Shown piece by piece: positions 27,134 to 37,056 of a stretch of DNA of 64,000 bases (the first letter of the stretch is position 1; every line of letters begins with the position of its first letter). Source of the stretch: Chlorobium sp. (GTDB lineage: Bacteria; Bacteroidota; Chlorobiia; Chlorobiales; Chlorobiaceae); contig JANQHB010000069.1 in assembly GCA_028277225.1 (NCBI GenBank), positions 62,001 through 126,000 on the forward strand, written 5' to 3'. Both the position numbers and the translations under genes were made by a program. The notes under the pieces were generated by a model. The model was given only the letters and a program-made list of their open reading frames with translations. It did not search any database and had not been told where the DNA came from.

Positions 27134-27958
27134 ATGAGCACCGCGCACGAAAACAACATAGAAAAACTGAAAACGGATATTCTCGAAAACACCGGGAACA
27201 GCATACAGGAAAAATTTAACCGTGTTGTCAATCTTGTCACCGTTCTCCGCTCCCAATGCCCCTGGGACAGGAAACAGACCCCGTCGTCACTTGCCCACCT
27301 GCTGCTCGAAGAGACCTACGAACTGGTTCATGCTATCGACGAAAACGACGACGCCGAACTGAAAAAAGAACTGGGCGACCTTTTCCTGCACCTCATCTTC
27401 CAGGTCGAACTGGCGCAGGAATCAAAAAAATTCACCTTGCCTGACGTATTCGATGCACTCTGCGACAAGCTTATCAGCCGCCATCCACATGTTTTCGGAG
27501 AAATCGAAGCCAACAGCGAACAGGATGTCCTGAAAAACTGGGAAACCCTGAAACTCAGGGAAAAAGGACGGCGAAGCCTTCTGGACGGCGTACCGAAAGC
27601 CATGAGCGAACTGCTCCGTGCCTACCGGGTACAGAAAAAGGTATCGGGTGTCGGCTTCGACTGGGAAAGCGCTGAAGAGGTGCTTGAAAAACTCACCGAG
27701 GAAATCGGTGAACTGAGAAATGCCGGGACCAAAGAAGAAAAAGAGGCCGAATTCGGGGACATTCTCTTCACGATAGTCAACTACAGCAGGTTTATCGGCA
27801 CCAACCCGGAAGATTCGCTGCGCAAATCGACCAACAAGTTCATAAAGCGGTTCATGGCTCTCGAGGAACTGGTCAAACAGTCAGGCATGAGTTGGCAGGA
27901 ACACTCCGCCGAAACTCTCGATGCAATCTGGAAACAGGTGAAACAGGATGAAAAATAA
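27134..27958 (+). CDS. mazG: Nucleoside triphosphate pyrophosphohydrolase MazG
   Basis: The 274-aa protein contains two MazG units. The first (about 45-125) has LLEETYELVHAI and ELGDLFLHLIFQ, the EExxE and ExxD metal-binding pattern; the second (about 175-240) is EEIGELR followed by EFGDILFTIVN. MazG hydrolyses non-canonical or excess NTPs to NMP and pyrophosphate. Length and layout match the standard bacterial enzyme. It is divergent from the SDR gene. Confidence 0.93.
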   Translation: MSTAHENNIEKLKTDILENTGNSIQEKFNRVVNLVTVLRSQCPWDRKQTPSSLAHLLLEETYELVHAIDENDDAELKKELGDLFLHLIFQVELAQESKKFTLPDVFDALCDKLISRHPHVFGEIEANSEQDVLKNWETLKLREKGRRSLLDGVPKAMSELLRAYRVQKKVSGVGFDWESAEEVLEKLTEEIGELRNAGTKEEKEAEFGDILFTIVNYSRFIGTNPEDSLRKSTNKFIKRFMALEELVKQSGMSWQEHSAETLDAIWKQVKQDEK

Positions 27959-27968
27959 ACCAGCGTGA

Positions 27969-28148
27969 ATGCAGAGAAGAAACAGTCATGACGCCCATGG
28001 CTATAACACGATTCTGCTCAGACCCAACAACGTTCAGTGCAACGACGGCAAAGGAATGCTGATGCCTCAATGGAACGCCATGATGGAAAAAGGGGTGCTG
28101 CTTCAGCTCTTTCATGGCAAGAATGAGCAGATACTGATCAAACAATAA
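27969..28148 (+). CDS. Small open frame, 59 aa, possible protein
   Basis: An ATG at 27969 opens a 59-residue frame beginning MQRRNSHDAHGYNTILLRPN and ending HGKNEQILIKQ. Codon choice resembles the neighbouring genes and the sequence reads as protein-like, but no family is recognised and there is no convincing ribosome-binding site. It starts 11 bases after the mazG stop, so translation by reinitiation is possible. It may also be the remnant of a larger gene. Confidence 0.4.
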   Translation: MQRRNSHDAHGYNTILLRPNNVQCNDGKGMLMPQWNAMMEKGVLLQLFHGKNEQILIKQ

Positions 28149-28242
28149 GTGCATCGGTCACCGTATGGATAAAAAACAAATACTCCCTACATTCACAATA
28201 TGTCAGCATCGTTCATAACCAAACGAACCCAGGAGGCCATTC

Positions 28243-28431
28243 ATGCAATCAGCAAAATTCTCGGAAATCAGGAAAATACTGCAGCTTGACGACGACACCG
28301 TCTATTACTATGCTGTCGATCAACAGGGCACAATCATTCTTCGCAAAAAAAGCGATGATTTCGAGATCGATCTGAAGGATATAAAAGACGCCGAATCCGA
28401 GGATTTCCTTGAAAACCGCCTCGACCTCTGA
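28243..28431 (+). CDS. Small hypothetical protein, 62 aa
   Basis: The ATG is preceded by CAGGAGGCCATTC, a strong ribosome-binding site. The product is acidic, with a short beta-rich middle (TVYYYAVDQQGTIILRK) and a charged C-terminus (DIKDAESEDFLE). No motif or family is recognised. An inverted repeat 30 bases downstream could end the transcript. Confidence 0.65.
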   Translation: MQSAKFSEIRKILQLDDDTVYYYAVDQQGTIILRKKSDDFEIDLKDIKDAESEDFLENRLDL

Positions 28432-28460
28432 TTCTTTTTTCTCAGTATTTGTCTGAATTA

Positions 28461-28489
28461 TGCCCGGCAAGAGACCTCTCTGCCGGGCA
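28461..28489. terminator. Hairpin between convergent genes, possible terminator
   Basis: Perfect 9-bp arms (28461-28469 and 28481-28489, TGCCCGGCA/TGCCGGGCA) with an 11-base loop lie between the 62-aa gene and the end of the Ca2+ ATPase gene. No T-run follows on either strand, so termination efficiency is uncertain. Confidence 0.5.
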
Positions 28490-28528
28490 CTGCTTGAAAC
28501 CCTCCACGTCATTGTTCATCAGAAGCCA

Positions 28529-31180
28529 TCAGCGTCTCGATGCAAGATGTTCTGGCCTGGCAATCGATTTAAATACCATATCGACAATGATCAGCACTGT
28601 GCTTGCACCGAGAATGATCCCCCAGTCAGCCATATCCAGCGGCACCGAGTGAAAAACTTGGTTCATCGGAGAATAAAGAACCATGAGATGCATCACCAGT
28701 GAAAAAGCAATCGCCGCTGTCAGCCAGGGATTGGAAAAAGCCTTTACGGTGAAGATATTTTCCGTTTCGGACTTGGCATGAAAAGCGTTGACCATTTCAA
28801 GAATCACCAGCGTGGTAAACGCCATGGTCGAGGCATAGAGATAATCCGGGTTCGAGCTATCGAGCGCTTCACCCCAGCTCCAGCCGGACGAATACAGCGC
28901 ATAAATATACAGTCCAAGACAACCGGAGATAATAACGAAACAGACCACAGCGAGCCTGATGATCATCAGCCGATCGACGATGAATGTATTTTTAGCGATT
29001 GGAGGCCGCCTCATGATATTCCTCGCTTTCGGCTCGAAACCAAGCGCGAGTGCAGGCAGTCCATCCGTCACAAGATTGACCCAGAGTATCTGGATTGCCA
29101 CGAGGGGCAGCTTGAGCCCGACAAGAACAGCAAGGATGATGATCAACACCTCGCTGATGTTGCCCGCAAGCAGAGAGAAAACGAACTTTCTGAGATTATC
29201 GAAGATCGCCCGCCCCTCTTCGACAGCTTTGACTATCGAAGCGAAATTATCGTCGGTCAGCACCATGGTCGATGCTTCACGTGCCACGTCTGTCCCTCCC
29301 TGTCCCATAGCGACACCGATATCTGCCTGCTTCAGTGCAGGAGCATCATTGACTCCGTCACCGGTCATGGCAACAACATGTTCGTTTTTCTGCAGCGCCT
29401 CGACGATGTTGATTTTCTGTTCAGGGCTTACCCTGGCAAAAATAGAGACCTCTTCGACAACCTCTCCAATATCCTCGATTTTCTCCAGGTCAACACCGGT
29501 CATGGCACGACCGGTTATGCCGAGTTCCCGGCCAATCGCCTCCGCGGTCAGTTTCTGGTCCCCGGTAATCATGATAACCTTGATCCCGGCGTTGCGGCAT
29601 TCTGCGACCGCGTCAATCACTTCCGGTCTGGGAGGATCATTCATCGCCTGAAGCCCGACAAACACCATTTTCTCTTCGGCAAAATCATCACTGCCGCCGA
29701 CTTCTTTCCATGCAAAACCCAGGACACGCAGGGCATTTGCGGCAAAGGTTTCGTTTTTCTTCAGGATATCGCGAGAGAGCTCGTCATCGAGAGGCACCTT
29801 TTCATCATTCTTCATGATATGCGTACAGCGCTTCAGCAGAACATCCGGCGCACCTTTCGTATACATCTCCTTTCCCTTACCCGGAACCTCGTGCAGGGTA
29901 GACATCATCTTGCGATCCGAATCGAAACCGATCTCGTCCACACGAGGATATTTCCTGTTCAGTTCTGAAAAATCCAGACCATACTGTTTTGCCGAGAGCA
30001 GGAGGGCTGCTTCCGTCGGATCACCGAAAATTCCGCCGTCCGGGTCAGGTCTGGCGTCATTGCAGAGTGCGCCTATCCTGAAAAGCAGTTCCAGGTCGTT
30101 TCGACCTGCTGTTTCCGCCGTTTGATTTTCACCTGCTTCAATTTCTTTTCCGTCAGCATAGAGTTTCCTCACACTCATCCGGTTCTCCGTCATGGTCCCG
30201 GTTTTGTCCGAACAGATAACCGAAGACGAGCCCAGCGTTTCTATCGCCGGAAGATGGCGCACAATCGCGTTCTTTTTCACCATCCGCTGGACTCCCCTGG
30301 CAAGCGTGAGGGCAACGACGGCCGGCAAGCCTTCGGGAATCGCCGCAACGGCAAGGCTTATCGCAGTCTTGAACGTTTCGAGCAAATCCTCGCCCGACCA
30401 CCAGGTCAATAAAAACATCAAAACCGCAGCAATAACGACGATGAAAGCAAGTCTGCGGGAAAAATGGTTGATTTTTTTCTGGAGCGGACTTCTGCGTCCG
30501 TCCTTCTCATCGGAGAGCAGCTCGGCGATCCTGCCGAGTTCCGTTTGCATGCCGGTTCCGGTAACAACCGCCGTTGCACGACCTTTCGCGACAATCGTCC
30601 CCGAATACACCATGTTGAATCGCTCGGCTAGCGGTGCTTCGGATGAAACCACGTCAGTCGCTTTAGACACCGGCGTTGACTCTCCGGTCAACATGGATTC
30701 CTGGGATTCAAGATTCATGTGCTCCAGAAGCCGGGCATCTGCAGGGATACGGTCACCGGTCTCCAGCAGAATAATATCACCGGGAACCAGCAGATTGGTT
30801 TCGAGCTTGACGACATGACCGTCTCGCAGAACCTTCGCCTTCAGACCGGAGATTCTCTTCAAAGCCTCGAGGGCTTTTTCAGCACGAAACTCCTGCAAAA
30901 AACCGATAACACTGTTAGCGACAAGAATACACCCTATAACCACGCTTTCAAGAACGTCTCCAAGCATGAGGGAGATAACAATGGCAAAAATCAGCAGCCC
31001 GACGAGTACGCTTTGAAACTGCTGCCGCACAATCGCCCAGACCGAGATCTTTTCTTCCGCCCTCAACCGGTTCTCACCATATTTTTCCAGCCTGTGCCGG
31101 GCCTCCTCCGAGGAAAGCCCTTCAGAACCCGCCCCCAGATTGCCAAGAACCTTCTCTATGCTTTCGGAATAAAATTCCAT
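28529..31180 (-). CDS. P-type cation-transporting ATPase, Ca2+/PMR1-like (P2 type)
   Basis: The 883-aa protein has all P-type landmarks: LTGESTPVSK in the actuator domain, the phosphorylated Asp in CSDKTGTMTENR (about 320-330), and GDGVNDAPALKQADIGVAMG in the hinge. About ten transmembrane segments are seen, with AAIPEGLPAVV in M4 and the C-terminal cation_ATPase_C region including NLVTDGLPALALGFE in M6. The PEGLP and M6 sequences fit Ca2+ (SERCA/PMR1-like) pumps better than heavy-metal pumps. It stands alone, ahead of an intergenic stretch with two palindromes. Confidence 0.92.
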   Translation of the reverse strand: MEFYSESIEKVLGNLGAGSEGLSSEEARHRLEKYGENRLRAEEKISVWAIVRQQFQSVLVGLLIFAIVISLMLGDVLESVVIGCILVANSVIGFLQEFRAEKALEALKRISGLKAKVLRDGHVVKLETNLLVPGDIILLETGDRIPADARLLEHMNLESQESMLTGESTPVSKATDVVSSEAPLAERFNMVYSGTIVAKGRATAVVTGTGMQTELGRIAELLSDEKDGRRSPLQKKINHFSRRLAFIVVIAAVLMFLLTWWSGEDLLETFKTAISLAVAAIPEGLPAVVALTLARGVQRMVKKNAIVRHLPAIETLGSSSVICSDKTGTMTENRMSVRKLYADGKEIEAGENQTAETAGRNDLELLFRIGALCNDARPDPDGGIFGDPTEAALLLSAKQYGLDFSELNRKYPRVDEIGFDSDRKMMSTLHEVPGKGKEMYTKGAPDVLLKRCTHIMKNDEKVPLDDELSRDILKKNETFAANALRVLGFAWKEVGGSDDFAEEKMVFVGLQAMNDPPRPEVIDAVAECRNAGIKVIMITGDQKLTAEAIGRELGITGRAMTGVDLEKIEDIGEVVEEVSIFARVSPEQKINIVEALQKNEHVVAMTGDGVNDAPALKQADIGVAMGQGGTDVAREASTMVLTDDNFASIVKAVEEGRAIFDNLRKFVFSLLAGNISEVLIIILAVLVGLKLPLVAIQILWVNLVTDGLPALALGFEPKARNIMRRPPIAKNTFIVDRLMIIRLAVVCFVIISGCLGLYIYALYSSGWSWGEALDSSNPDYLYASTMAFTTLVILEMVNAFHAKSETENIFTVKAFSNPWLTAAIAFSLVMHLMVLYSPMNQVFHSVPLDMADWGIILGASTVLIIVDMVFKSIARPEHLASRR

Positions 31181-31262
31181 TGCACTGTTTATAACCCTGT
31201 TGCCGATCTCCCGGTCATAGCTCCCCTTAAGGCATGTGATATACCAATTACATTGTCATGAG

Positions 31263-31317
31263 TCCCGATTCCATCGGGATAAACTTTGATTCCGGAGTGT
31301 CCCGACCAGTCGGGGCA
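31263..31317. repeat. Pair of TCCCGA-type palindromes upstream of the Ca2+ ATPase gene
   Basis: Two hairpins lie in tandem: TCCCGAT/ATCGGGA at 31263-31279 and TGTCCCGAC/GTCGGGGCA at 31298-31317. They share the core found at 431-456 and 36934-36957. They sit in a 197-base intergenic region between the ATPase and TreS genes and have no T-run. Confidence 0.55.
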
Positions 31318-31377
31318 TGAGGATTTCGAGCACCGATCAACGACGCAATCAGATTGCGTAATAGGTGTATTGACACA

Positions 31378-34300
31378 TCAAGATTCAAGCAGCCTGTGCA
31401 AACCCTTCAGTGCAATCCCCACCCATTCAGGCCGGTTGTTCAATTCATAGTTCAGCTCGTAAATAGCCTTGTCCATAAGATACGCCCTGAGGAGCAGAGC
31501 CTGCTGCGCGGGTTCTTTGGGAATCAAACCTTTGCTCTTGATCTCCCTGACATAGACGCTGTAAAAATGCTGCCCAACGTAGTAGCTCCAGAGTTCGGCC
31601 CATTCTTCGAGGTACCCGATATCCTCCTGCCGGAAGGATTTGTCGTTGACCAGCACGCTGAACGCCGCGTAGTGGAACGAACGGAGCATACCGGCAAGGT
31701 CCCTGAATACCGAACGCTTGAGACGGCGTTCGCTGAGCGAACGTGCCGGCTCGCCTTCAAAATCGATGATGATGAAATCCTTACCGGTAAACAGCACCTG
31801 TCCCAGGTGATAGTCTCCGTGGATCCTGATCTTACCTCCCTCGATTTTTCCCTGCTTGATATTGGAAAGCTGCTGAAGAATAGCAGATTCGCTCTCGAGA
31901 ATTTCATCGGCAAGCGCCTGGTACTCGACAGCGATTTTTTTCTTCTGCTGTTTGAGCATATCCATCCCCCTCTTCACCTGCTCGCGCATGGACTGGTAGA
32001 TAGAGCGCTGGTAGAGCGTCGTGAAGGGTTCGGGTATAAAGTCATCGCCAAGCTTTTTCGAACCCAGTGCCTTGTGCATTCCGGCAGTTCTTTCGGCAAG
32101 CGTTTCAACCATTCCAAGATAGACTCCGCCGATAAGCTCGTTCATGATATCGGGGAGAGGCTTTTTCTCGGCGGAAAAAGATGGAAGAAGCGGGATCGAC
32201 TCTTCCAGATGCTGCCTTGCCAGAACATCGGCGTAATAGCGGTGGACAAAGTTCTGGGATACTTTCCAGGCATCGCCCTGGTTAGGAATGAAGTTCTGCA
32301 GAACCACCATCGAACACTGGTCTCTGCGGCTCCTGGTGTAATTGAGCGTACCGAGGTACAACGGAACACTTTCAAATCTGGTGTTCTCGGTCAGGACACG
32401 GCAGATTTCGACCTCGGGTGAAATCCCGGAAGAAATTTTTCTGTAGATCTTCAGACAAAGCGAATCACCGTACATGATGGAAGTATTGCTCTGTTCGGCT
32501 CCAAACAGCACTGAATCGATCTCTTCCGGAGGAGTCTCGTCAAGATACTCGTCGAGCCGTGCTCCGCGCAGGGAGGTGATTTTACCTGCTTTCCCCTTGA
32601 GGTCTGCGTTTGAAACGATCATATCGAGCAGGGCTGTATGAAACTCTTTCTGCCATGCCGCATCGCAAAGGTAGCCCTCTTCTTCGTCGACCTTGACCTT
32701 GACGATAACACGTTTGGAAAAGTTTTCGTCGTCCTGATCAATATCCGATGCAGGAACATAGGATACCGGAAGCTGATAGAGCTCGTTCGATCCGCTGGGA
32801 TAGCGAACCTCGACGATGAGGTAGCGCATGTTGTCGCACCCCCGAACCTCGATGGTATCGACAAGAGCAACCCTGACAATTTTTCGGGCCTTGCCTCCGA
32901 ACCATCGGCAGCCGTGAATATACTTGGGCAGGATCCTGGTTTCGAGACGCTCGAGATGCTTGCCGGTAAAGAGTTCCTGCCAATCGCCGAGTTTGGCGAA
33001 CGTATGTTCGAGATACGGCCTGTCTTCGATCTCTTCATGACTTTCCACCAGACGGAACCAGAAATAGCCGTATGGGCCTGTGGTCACGGTATATGGCGTC
33101 GCCGATTTGATCCGTGGAAAATGGCTGAGGCTGAATACCTCTTCAGGAATAAAACCGTCATAGTCGGGAAGATCAATGCTCACTGCCTGCGGATTCTTCG
33201 ACAGGTTGATGATGCAGAGCATGGTTTCTTCCTCGTACGTCCTGGTAAAGATCAGGACCTGGGGATTATCGGTCTTGATGAACGCAACGTCACCCCTGCT
33301 GAACGCCTTGTAACGTCGCGCAGTAACAAGCATGTGGCGCATCCACCAGAGAAGGGAATTGATGTTGCCTTCCTGAACCTCGACGTTGACCGCTTCGTAA
33401 TGATATTCGGGATCGATAATCACGGGGAGCTGCAACTGCTGGGGATTGGCCCTCGAAAAACCGGCGTTACGGTCGCTGTTCCACTGCATGGGTGTCCTGA
33501 CTCCATCACGGTCGCCAAGATAGAAGTTATCCCCCATACCGATCTCGTCGCCATAGTAAAGGACCGGTGTTCCCGGAAGCGAGAGGAGCATGATATTCAT
33601 CAGCTCGACTTTCCGGCGGTTGTTCGACATGAGCGGTGCGAGCCGGCGCCTTATACCGAGGTTGATCCTGGCTTTCGGATCGTTTGCATAGACGCGGCGC
33701 ATATAGTCACGCTCCTCGTCGGTGACCATTTCGAGGGTCAGTTCGTCATGGTTCCGCAGGAACGACGCCCACTGACAGTTTTCAGGGATACCGGGCGTCT
33801 GGTCGAGGATATCGATTATGGGAAAATGGTCTTCCATCTCGAGTGCCATGAACATCCTAGGCATGAGAGGGAAATGGAAGTTCATGTGACACTCGTCACC
33901 GTCGCCGAAATACTCTGCGGCATCTTCAGGCCACTGGTTCGCTTCGGCAAGCAGCATGCGGTTCGGAAACTTCCTGTCTACATGCTTGCGAAGTTTTTTG
34001 AGATAGGCATGCGTGCGGGGAAGGTTTTCGCAGTTGGTCTCTTCCTCTTCGTAAAGATAAGGAACAGCGTCGAGGCGAAGCCCGTCTACGCCCATCTCCA
34101 GCCAGAAATCGAGCACCTTGTAAATCGCTTTTTCAACAGCAGGATTTTCGAAGTTCAGGTCGGGCTGGTGCGAATAGAAACGATGCCAGTAATATTCTTC
34201 CGCAACAGCATCGTAGGTCCAGTTGGAAGATTCGAAATCCTGAAAAATGATCCGGGCGTCGGCATATTTTGAAGGGTCCCTGCTCCAGACATAGTAATTT

Positions 34301-34698
34301 CTCTCAGGCGAACCTGGCTTGGCCCTCCTTGCCCGCTGGAACCACGCATGCTGGTCGGAGGTGTGATTGATGACCAGCTCGGTTATGACATTGAGTCCCA
34401 GCTCGTGGGCATCATCCAGGAACGCCTTGAAATCCTCGATCGTACCGTAATCAGGATTCACATCCATGTAATCGGCAATATCGTAGCCGTCGTCCTTGAG
34501 AGGTGACGGATAAAAAGGCAGCAGCCAGATGGCGGTAATACCAAGACTGTCAAGGTAGGGAAGCTTCTGGCGCAATCCCTCGAAATCGCCTATCCCGTCG
34601 TTGTTGCTGTCATGAAAGGTTTTGACGTGCGCCTCGTAAATGATGGCGTCCTTGTACCAGAGCGGCTCAGGTTGGTAGGCTTCGGGAACTCGGGGCAT
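31378..34698 (-). CDS. treS: Trehalose synthase / maltokinase fusion (TreS-Mak)
   Basis: The 1106-aa protein joins two enzymes. Residues about 1-560 are a GH13 TreS with DGYDIADYMDVNPDYGT, nucleophile Asp in GLRLDAVPYL, acid Glu in LLAEANQWPED and LRNHDELTLEM; it interconverts maltose and trehalose. Residues about 600-1106 are a maltokinase with the kinase-like IHGDYHLGQVLF and IIIDFEGEP motifs, making maltose 1-phosphate. This fusion is well known and feeds GlgE, which is encoded just upstream on the same strand, 85 bases away. Together they run the trehalose-to-alpha-glucan pathway. Confidence 0.95.
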   Translation of the reverse strand: MPRVPEAYQPEPLWYKDAIIYEAHVKTFHDSNNDGIGDFEGLRQKLPYLDSLGITAIWLLPFYPSPLKDDGYDIADYMDVNPDYGTIEDFKAFLDDAHELGLNVITELVINHTSDQHAWFQRARRAKPGSPERNYYVWSRDPSKYADARIIFQDFESSNWTYDAVAEEYYWHRFYSHQPDLNFENPAVEKAIYKVLDFWLEMGVDGLRLDAVPYLYEEEETNCENLPRTHAYLKKLRKHVDRKFPNRMLLAEANQWPEDAAEYFGDGDECHMNFHFPLMPRMFMALEMEDHFPIIDILDQTPGIPENCQWASFLRNHDELTLEMVTDEERDYMRRVYANDPKARINLGIRRRLAPLMSNNRRKVELMNIMLLSLPGTPVLYYGDEIGMGDNFYLGDRDGVRTPMQWNSDRNAGFSRANPQQLQLPVIIDPEYHYEAVNVEVQEGNINSLLWWMRHMLVTARRYKAFSRGDVAFIKTDNPQVLIFTRTYEEETMLCIINLSKNPQAVSIDLPDYDGFIPEEVFSLSHFPRIKSATPYTVTTGPYGYFWFRLVESHEEIEDRPYLEHTFAKLGDWQELFTGKHLERLETRILPKYIHGCRWFGGKARKIVRVALVDTIEVRGCDNMRYLIVEVRYPSGSNELYQLPVSYVPASDIDQDDENFSKRVIVKVKVDEEEGYLCDAAWQKEFHTALLDMIVSNADLKGKAGKITSLRGARLDEYLDETPPEEIDSVLFGAEQSNTSIMYGDSLCLKIYRKISSGISPEVEICRVLTENTRFESVPLYLGTLNYTRSRRDQCSMVVLQNFIPNQGDAWKVSQNFVHRYYADVLARQHLEESIPLLPSFSAEKKPLPDIMNELIGGVYLGMVETLAERTAGMHKALGSKKLGDDFIPEPFTTLYQRSIYQSMREQVKRGMDMLKQQKKKIAVEYQALADEILESESAILQQLSNIKQGKIEGGKIRIHGDYHLGQVLFTGKDFIIIDFEGEPARSLSERRLKRSVFRDLAGMLRSFHYAAFSVLVNDKSFRQEDIGYLEEWAELWSYYVGQHFYSVYVREIKSKGLIPKEPAQQALLLRAYLMDKAIYELNYELNNRPEWVGIALKGLHRLLES

Positions 34699-34783
34699 AT
34701 GGAAAGTAAGTGATAGTGACTATGATACAGGAGGCCCTCCTGTACAACAGGAAAGGCCATGAATTGCAATATGCCGGTTTTTG

Positions 34784-36799
34784 TTACGGATGAAGATTCA
34801 CCCTGAAAATATGAGCAGGCATTGTTTGTGGATTCAGCTCGACAAAATTCCATTCCCCGTCCCATTCAAAGGTCCGGCCACTGATGAGATCCTCAACCCT
34901 GAACCGATGAGTATGCGGCAGATCGAACTGCTCAAGCGGAAAACGCAACCAGCCGGATTGTGTATTCAGAGGATCGAGATTGACGACTGTCAGGATGATA
35001 TTTTCATCGTCAGGCGACCGTTTCATATATGCCATGAGCAGATCGTGCTCACGGCCCTCACCGGCATCGACACGAACAAACGTAATATTCACGGTCTGCT
35101 GTAATGCCGGATTTTCCCTGCGAATACGGTTGACTGCCGTTATCTCCGCCCGGATATTCCCCGGACGATCCATATCCCATTGCTTGATCTCGTATTTTTC
35201 TGAATCGAGATACTCTTCCTTGCCTTTTCTGACCGGAACATGCTCGCAGAGTTCGTAGGCAGGACCGTACATCCCGTAGTTCGAAGAGAGCGTTGCCGCA
35301 AGAACGAGTCTGGAAATGAACGTGGAACGATGACCTGACTGGAGTTCTTCATGAAGAATATCGGGGGTGTTCGGCCAGAAATTGGGCCGCATGTACTCCC
35401 TGAGTTCCGTTGTGGTCAGTTCCGTGAGGTACTCCTGCAGGTCTTTTTTGGTGTTCCTCCAGGTAAAGTAGGTATAGGACTGGTTGAAACCTCCCTTGGC
35501 AAGCCTTGCCATGACTTTCGGACGGGTGAACGCTTCGGCAAGAAAGATCGCGTCGGGATACACTTTGGAGATTTCGCCGATTGCCCAGTCCCAGAACCGA
35601 AAACCCTTTGTATGGGGATTGTCGACCCTGAAGATCCTGACCCCTTTTTCCATCCAGAAAAGCATGACGCTTTTAAGCTCGACCCAGAGATTCTCCCAGT
35701 CTTCGGACTCAAAATCTATCGGAAGAATATCCTCGTATTTTTTAGGCGGATTCTCGGCAAACTGCACCGTACCGTCCGGACGCCATTTGAACCATTGCGG
35801 ATGCTCTTTTACCCAGGGGTGGTCGGGTGAACACTGAAACGCAATGTCCATTGCAACCGAAATGCCGTGCTCCGATGCTTTACTTACGAATGCCTCGAAC
35901 TCATCGATACTCCCCAGTTCGGGATGAACCGCTTTGTGTCCGCCTTCACAGGCGCCTATCGCCCAGCAGCTGCCCGGATCGTCCGGCAAGGCAACAAGCG
36001 TATTGTTCCGGCCTTTTCGCTTCGTGATCCCTATGGGGTGAACAGGCGGCAGATACAGAACATCGAAACCCATCCGCGCAAGAAGCGGCAGCATCCGTTC
36101 ACAGTCCTTGAAGGTTCCGTGTTTTCCGGGCTCATCGGACCAGGAACGGGGAAACAGTTCATACCAGGTGCTGAACCCGGCCTTCTTCTGATCGACAACA
36201 AGCTCGAGAATCCTGTCATAACGCGTCGCAAACGCCTTGTCGGGATAGCGGCACATCAGTTCGTCAAGCTCTTCACAGAGAGCTGCGGAATGAGCAACAG
36301 CCTTCTCTCCTGTTGTCATGACGGAGGCAAGCTCCTTCATCCTTACGGCATCCCTTCCGGAAGCGCGTACAGCCGCATGTTCGATTATCCCTGCACCTGT
36401 CTGCAACTCGAGCGAAACATCCTGACCGGCATCGATTTTCTTTTTCAGCCCTCTTCTCCATGTTTCGAAATGATCCACCCATGCCTCGATGGTGAATTCC
36501 CACATGCCGGGATCACCGACAGTGAATTCGCCTTCCCACCGGTCATTGACCAACGGCGTCATCGGAACACGTTTCCAATCCTCACCTGATTTCTCCCTGT
36601 AGCAGAGTTCGGCGCGAACGACATCGGTCCCGTCAGGAAAAATATCCGCAGTAACGCGGGCATTTTCCCCGGTTACCTTTTTTGCAGGGAAACGACCGTC
36701 ATCTATCTCGGGCGAGACACCCTCGATAACGACTCTTCTCCGGCCATCGAAAGCGCTGGTATTTGCTATGGGTTCTCGCTGGTAAAACGTGTGGCTCAT
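34784..36799 (-). CDS. glgE: Alpha-1,4-glucan:maltose-1-phosphate maltosyltransferase GlgE
   Basis: The 671-aa GH13_3 enzyme has an N-terminal beta-sandwich (about 20-120), WYELFPRSW at the start of the barrel region (about 218), nucleophile Asp in FRVDNPHTKGF and acid Glu in IFLAEAFTRPK. GlgE transfers maltose from maltose 1-phosphate to the end of an alpha-1,4-glucan. Its partner TreS-maltokinase gene follows in the same direction. Regulation is not evident in the sequence. Confidence 0.95.
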   Translation of the reverse strand: MSHTFYQREPIANTSAFDGRRRVVIEGVSPEIDDGRFPAKKVTGENARVTADIFPDGTDVVRAELCYREKSGEDWKRVPMTPLVNDRWEGEFTVGDPGMWEFTIEAWVDHFETWRRGLKKKIDAGQDVSLELQTGAGIIEHAAVRASGRDAVRMKELASVMTTGEKAVAHSAALCEELDELMCRYPDKAFATRYDRILELVVDQKKAGFSTWYELFPRSWSDEPGKHGTFKDCERMLPLLARMGFDVLYLPPVHPIGITKRKGRNNTLVALPDDPGSCWAIGACEGGHKAVHPELGSIDEFEAFVSKASEHGISVAMDIAFQCSPDHPWVKEHPQWFKWRPDGTVQFAENPPKKYEDILPIDFESEDWENLWVELKSVMLFWMEKGVRIFRVDNPHTKGFRFWDWAIGEISKVYPDAIFLAEAFTRPKVMARLAKGGFNQSYTYFTWRNTKKDLQEYLTELTTTELREYMRPNFWPNTPDILHEELQSGHRSTFISRLVLAATLSSNYGMYGPAYELCEHVPVRKGKEEYLDSEKYEIKQWDMDRPGNIRAEITAVNRIRRENPALQQTVNITFVRVDAGEGREHDLLMAYMKRSPDDENIILTVVNLDPLNTQSGWLRFPLEQFDLPHTHRFRVEDLISGRTFEWDGEWNFVELNPQTMPAHIFRVNLHP

Positions 36800-36933
36800 T
36801 GGAAATTGGATATAGCTGTTGTAAACTGATGCAAAATAGGGAAAAGTTGCGTTTGCATTATGTGAAAAAAATCATTTTCCTGAATTGAGCGATTTTCGAG
36901 CATGTCGGAGATGCAAGACACAGAGAATGCCGC

Positions 36934-36957
36934 TGTATCCCGACACATCGGGACACA
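36934..36957. repeat. TCCCGA-type palindrome between glgE and prfB
   Basis: Arms TGTaTCCCGA and TCGGGAcACA (36934-36943 and 36948-36957) enclose a 4-base loop. It is the fourth copy of this core in the window. A second hairpin with a bulged T lies at 36985-37015, close to the prfB start. Confidence 0.5.
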
Positions 36958-37056
36958 AGTTCCCTGAAAAGAAGCAGATGCCGCCCTGTGAAATATCCGG
37001 TCTGATTTCACGGGTTCGACAATTCCTCTTGTAGACTCATAATCCGGAGAAAAACA

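Noticed and set aside
28778..29968. Long open frame on the plus strand (396 codons)
   Set aside because: It runs antisense to the Ca2+ ATPase gene, whose motifs are all intact; the translation is His/Arg/Asp-rich with no domain.
32638..34272. 544-codon plus-strand open frame
   Set aside because: Antisense to TreS-maltokinase; a shadow of codon bias.
37006..37020. GGGTTCGAC resembling a tRNA T-arm
   Set aside because: No acceptor stem, anticodon arm or CCA can be built around it; it is part of a bulged hairpin upstream of prfB.
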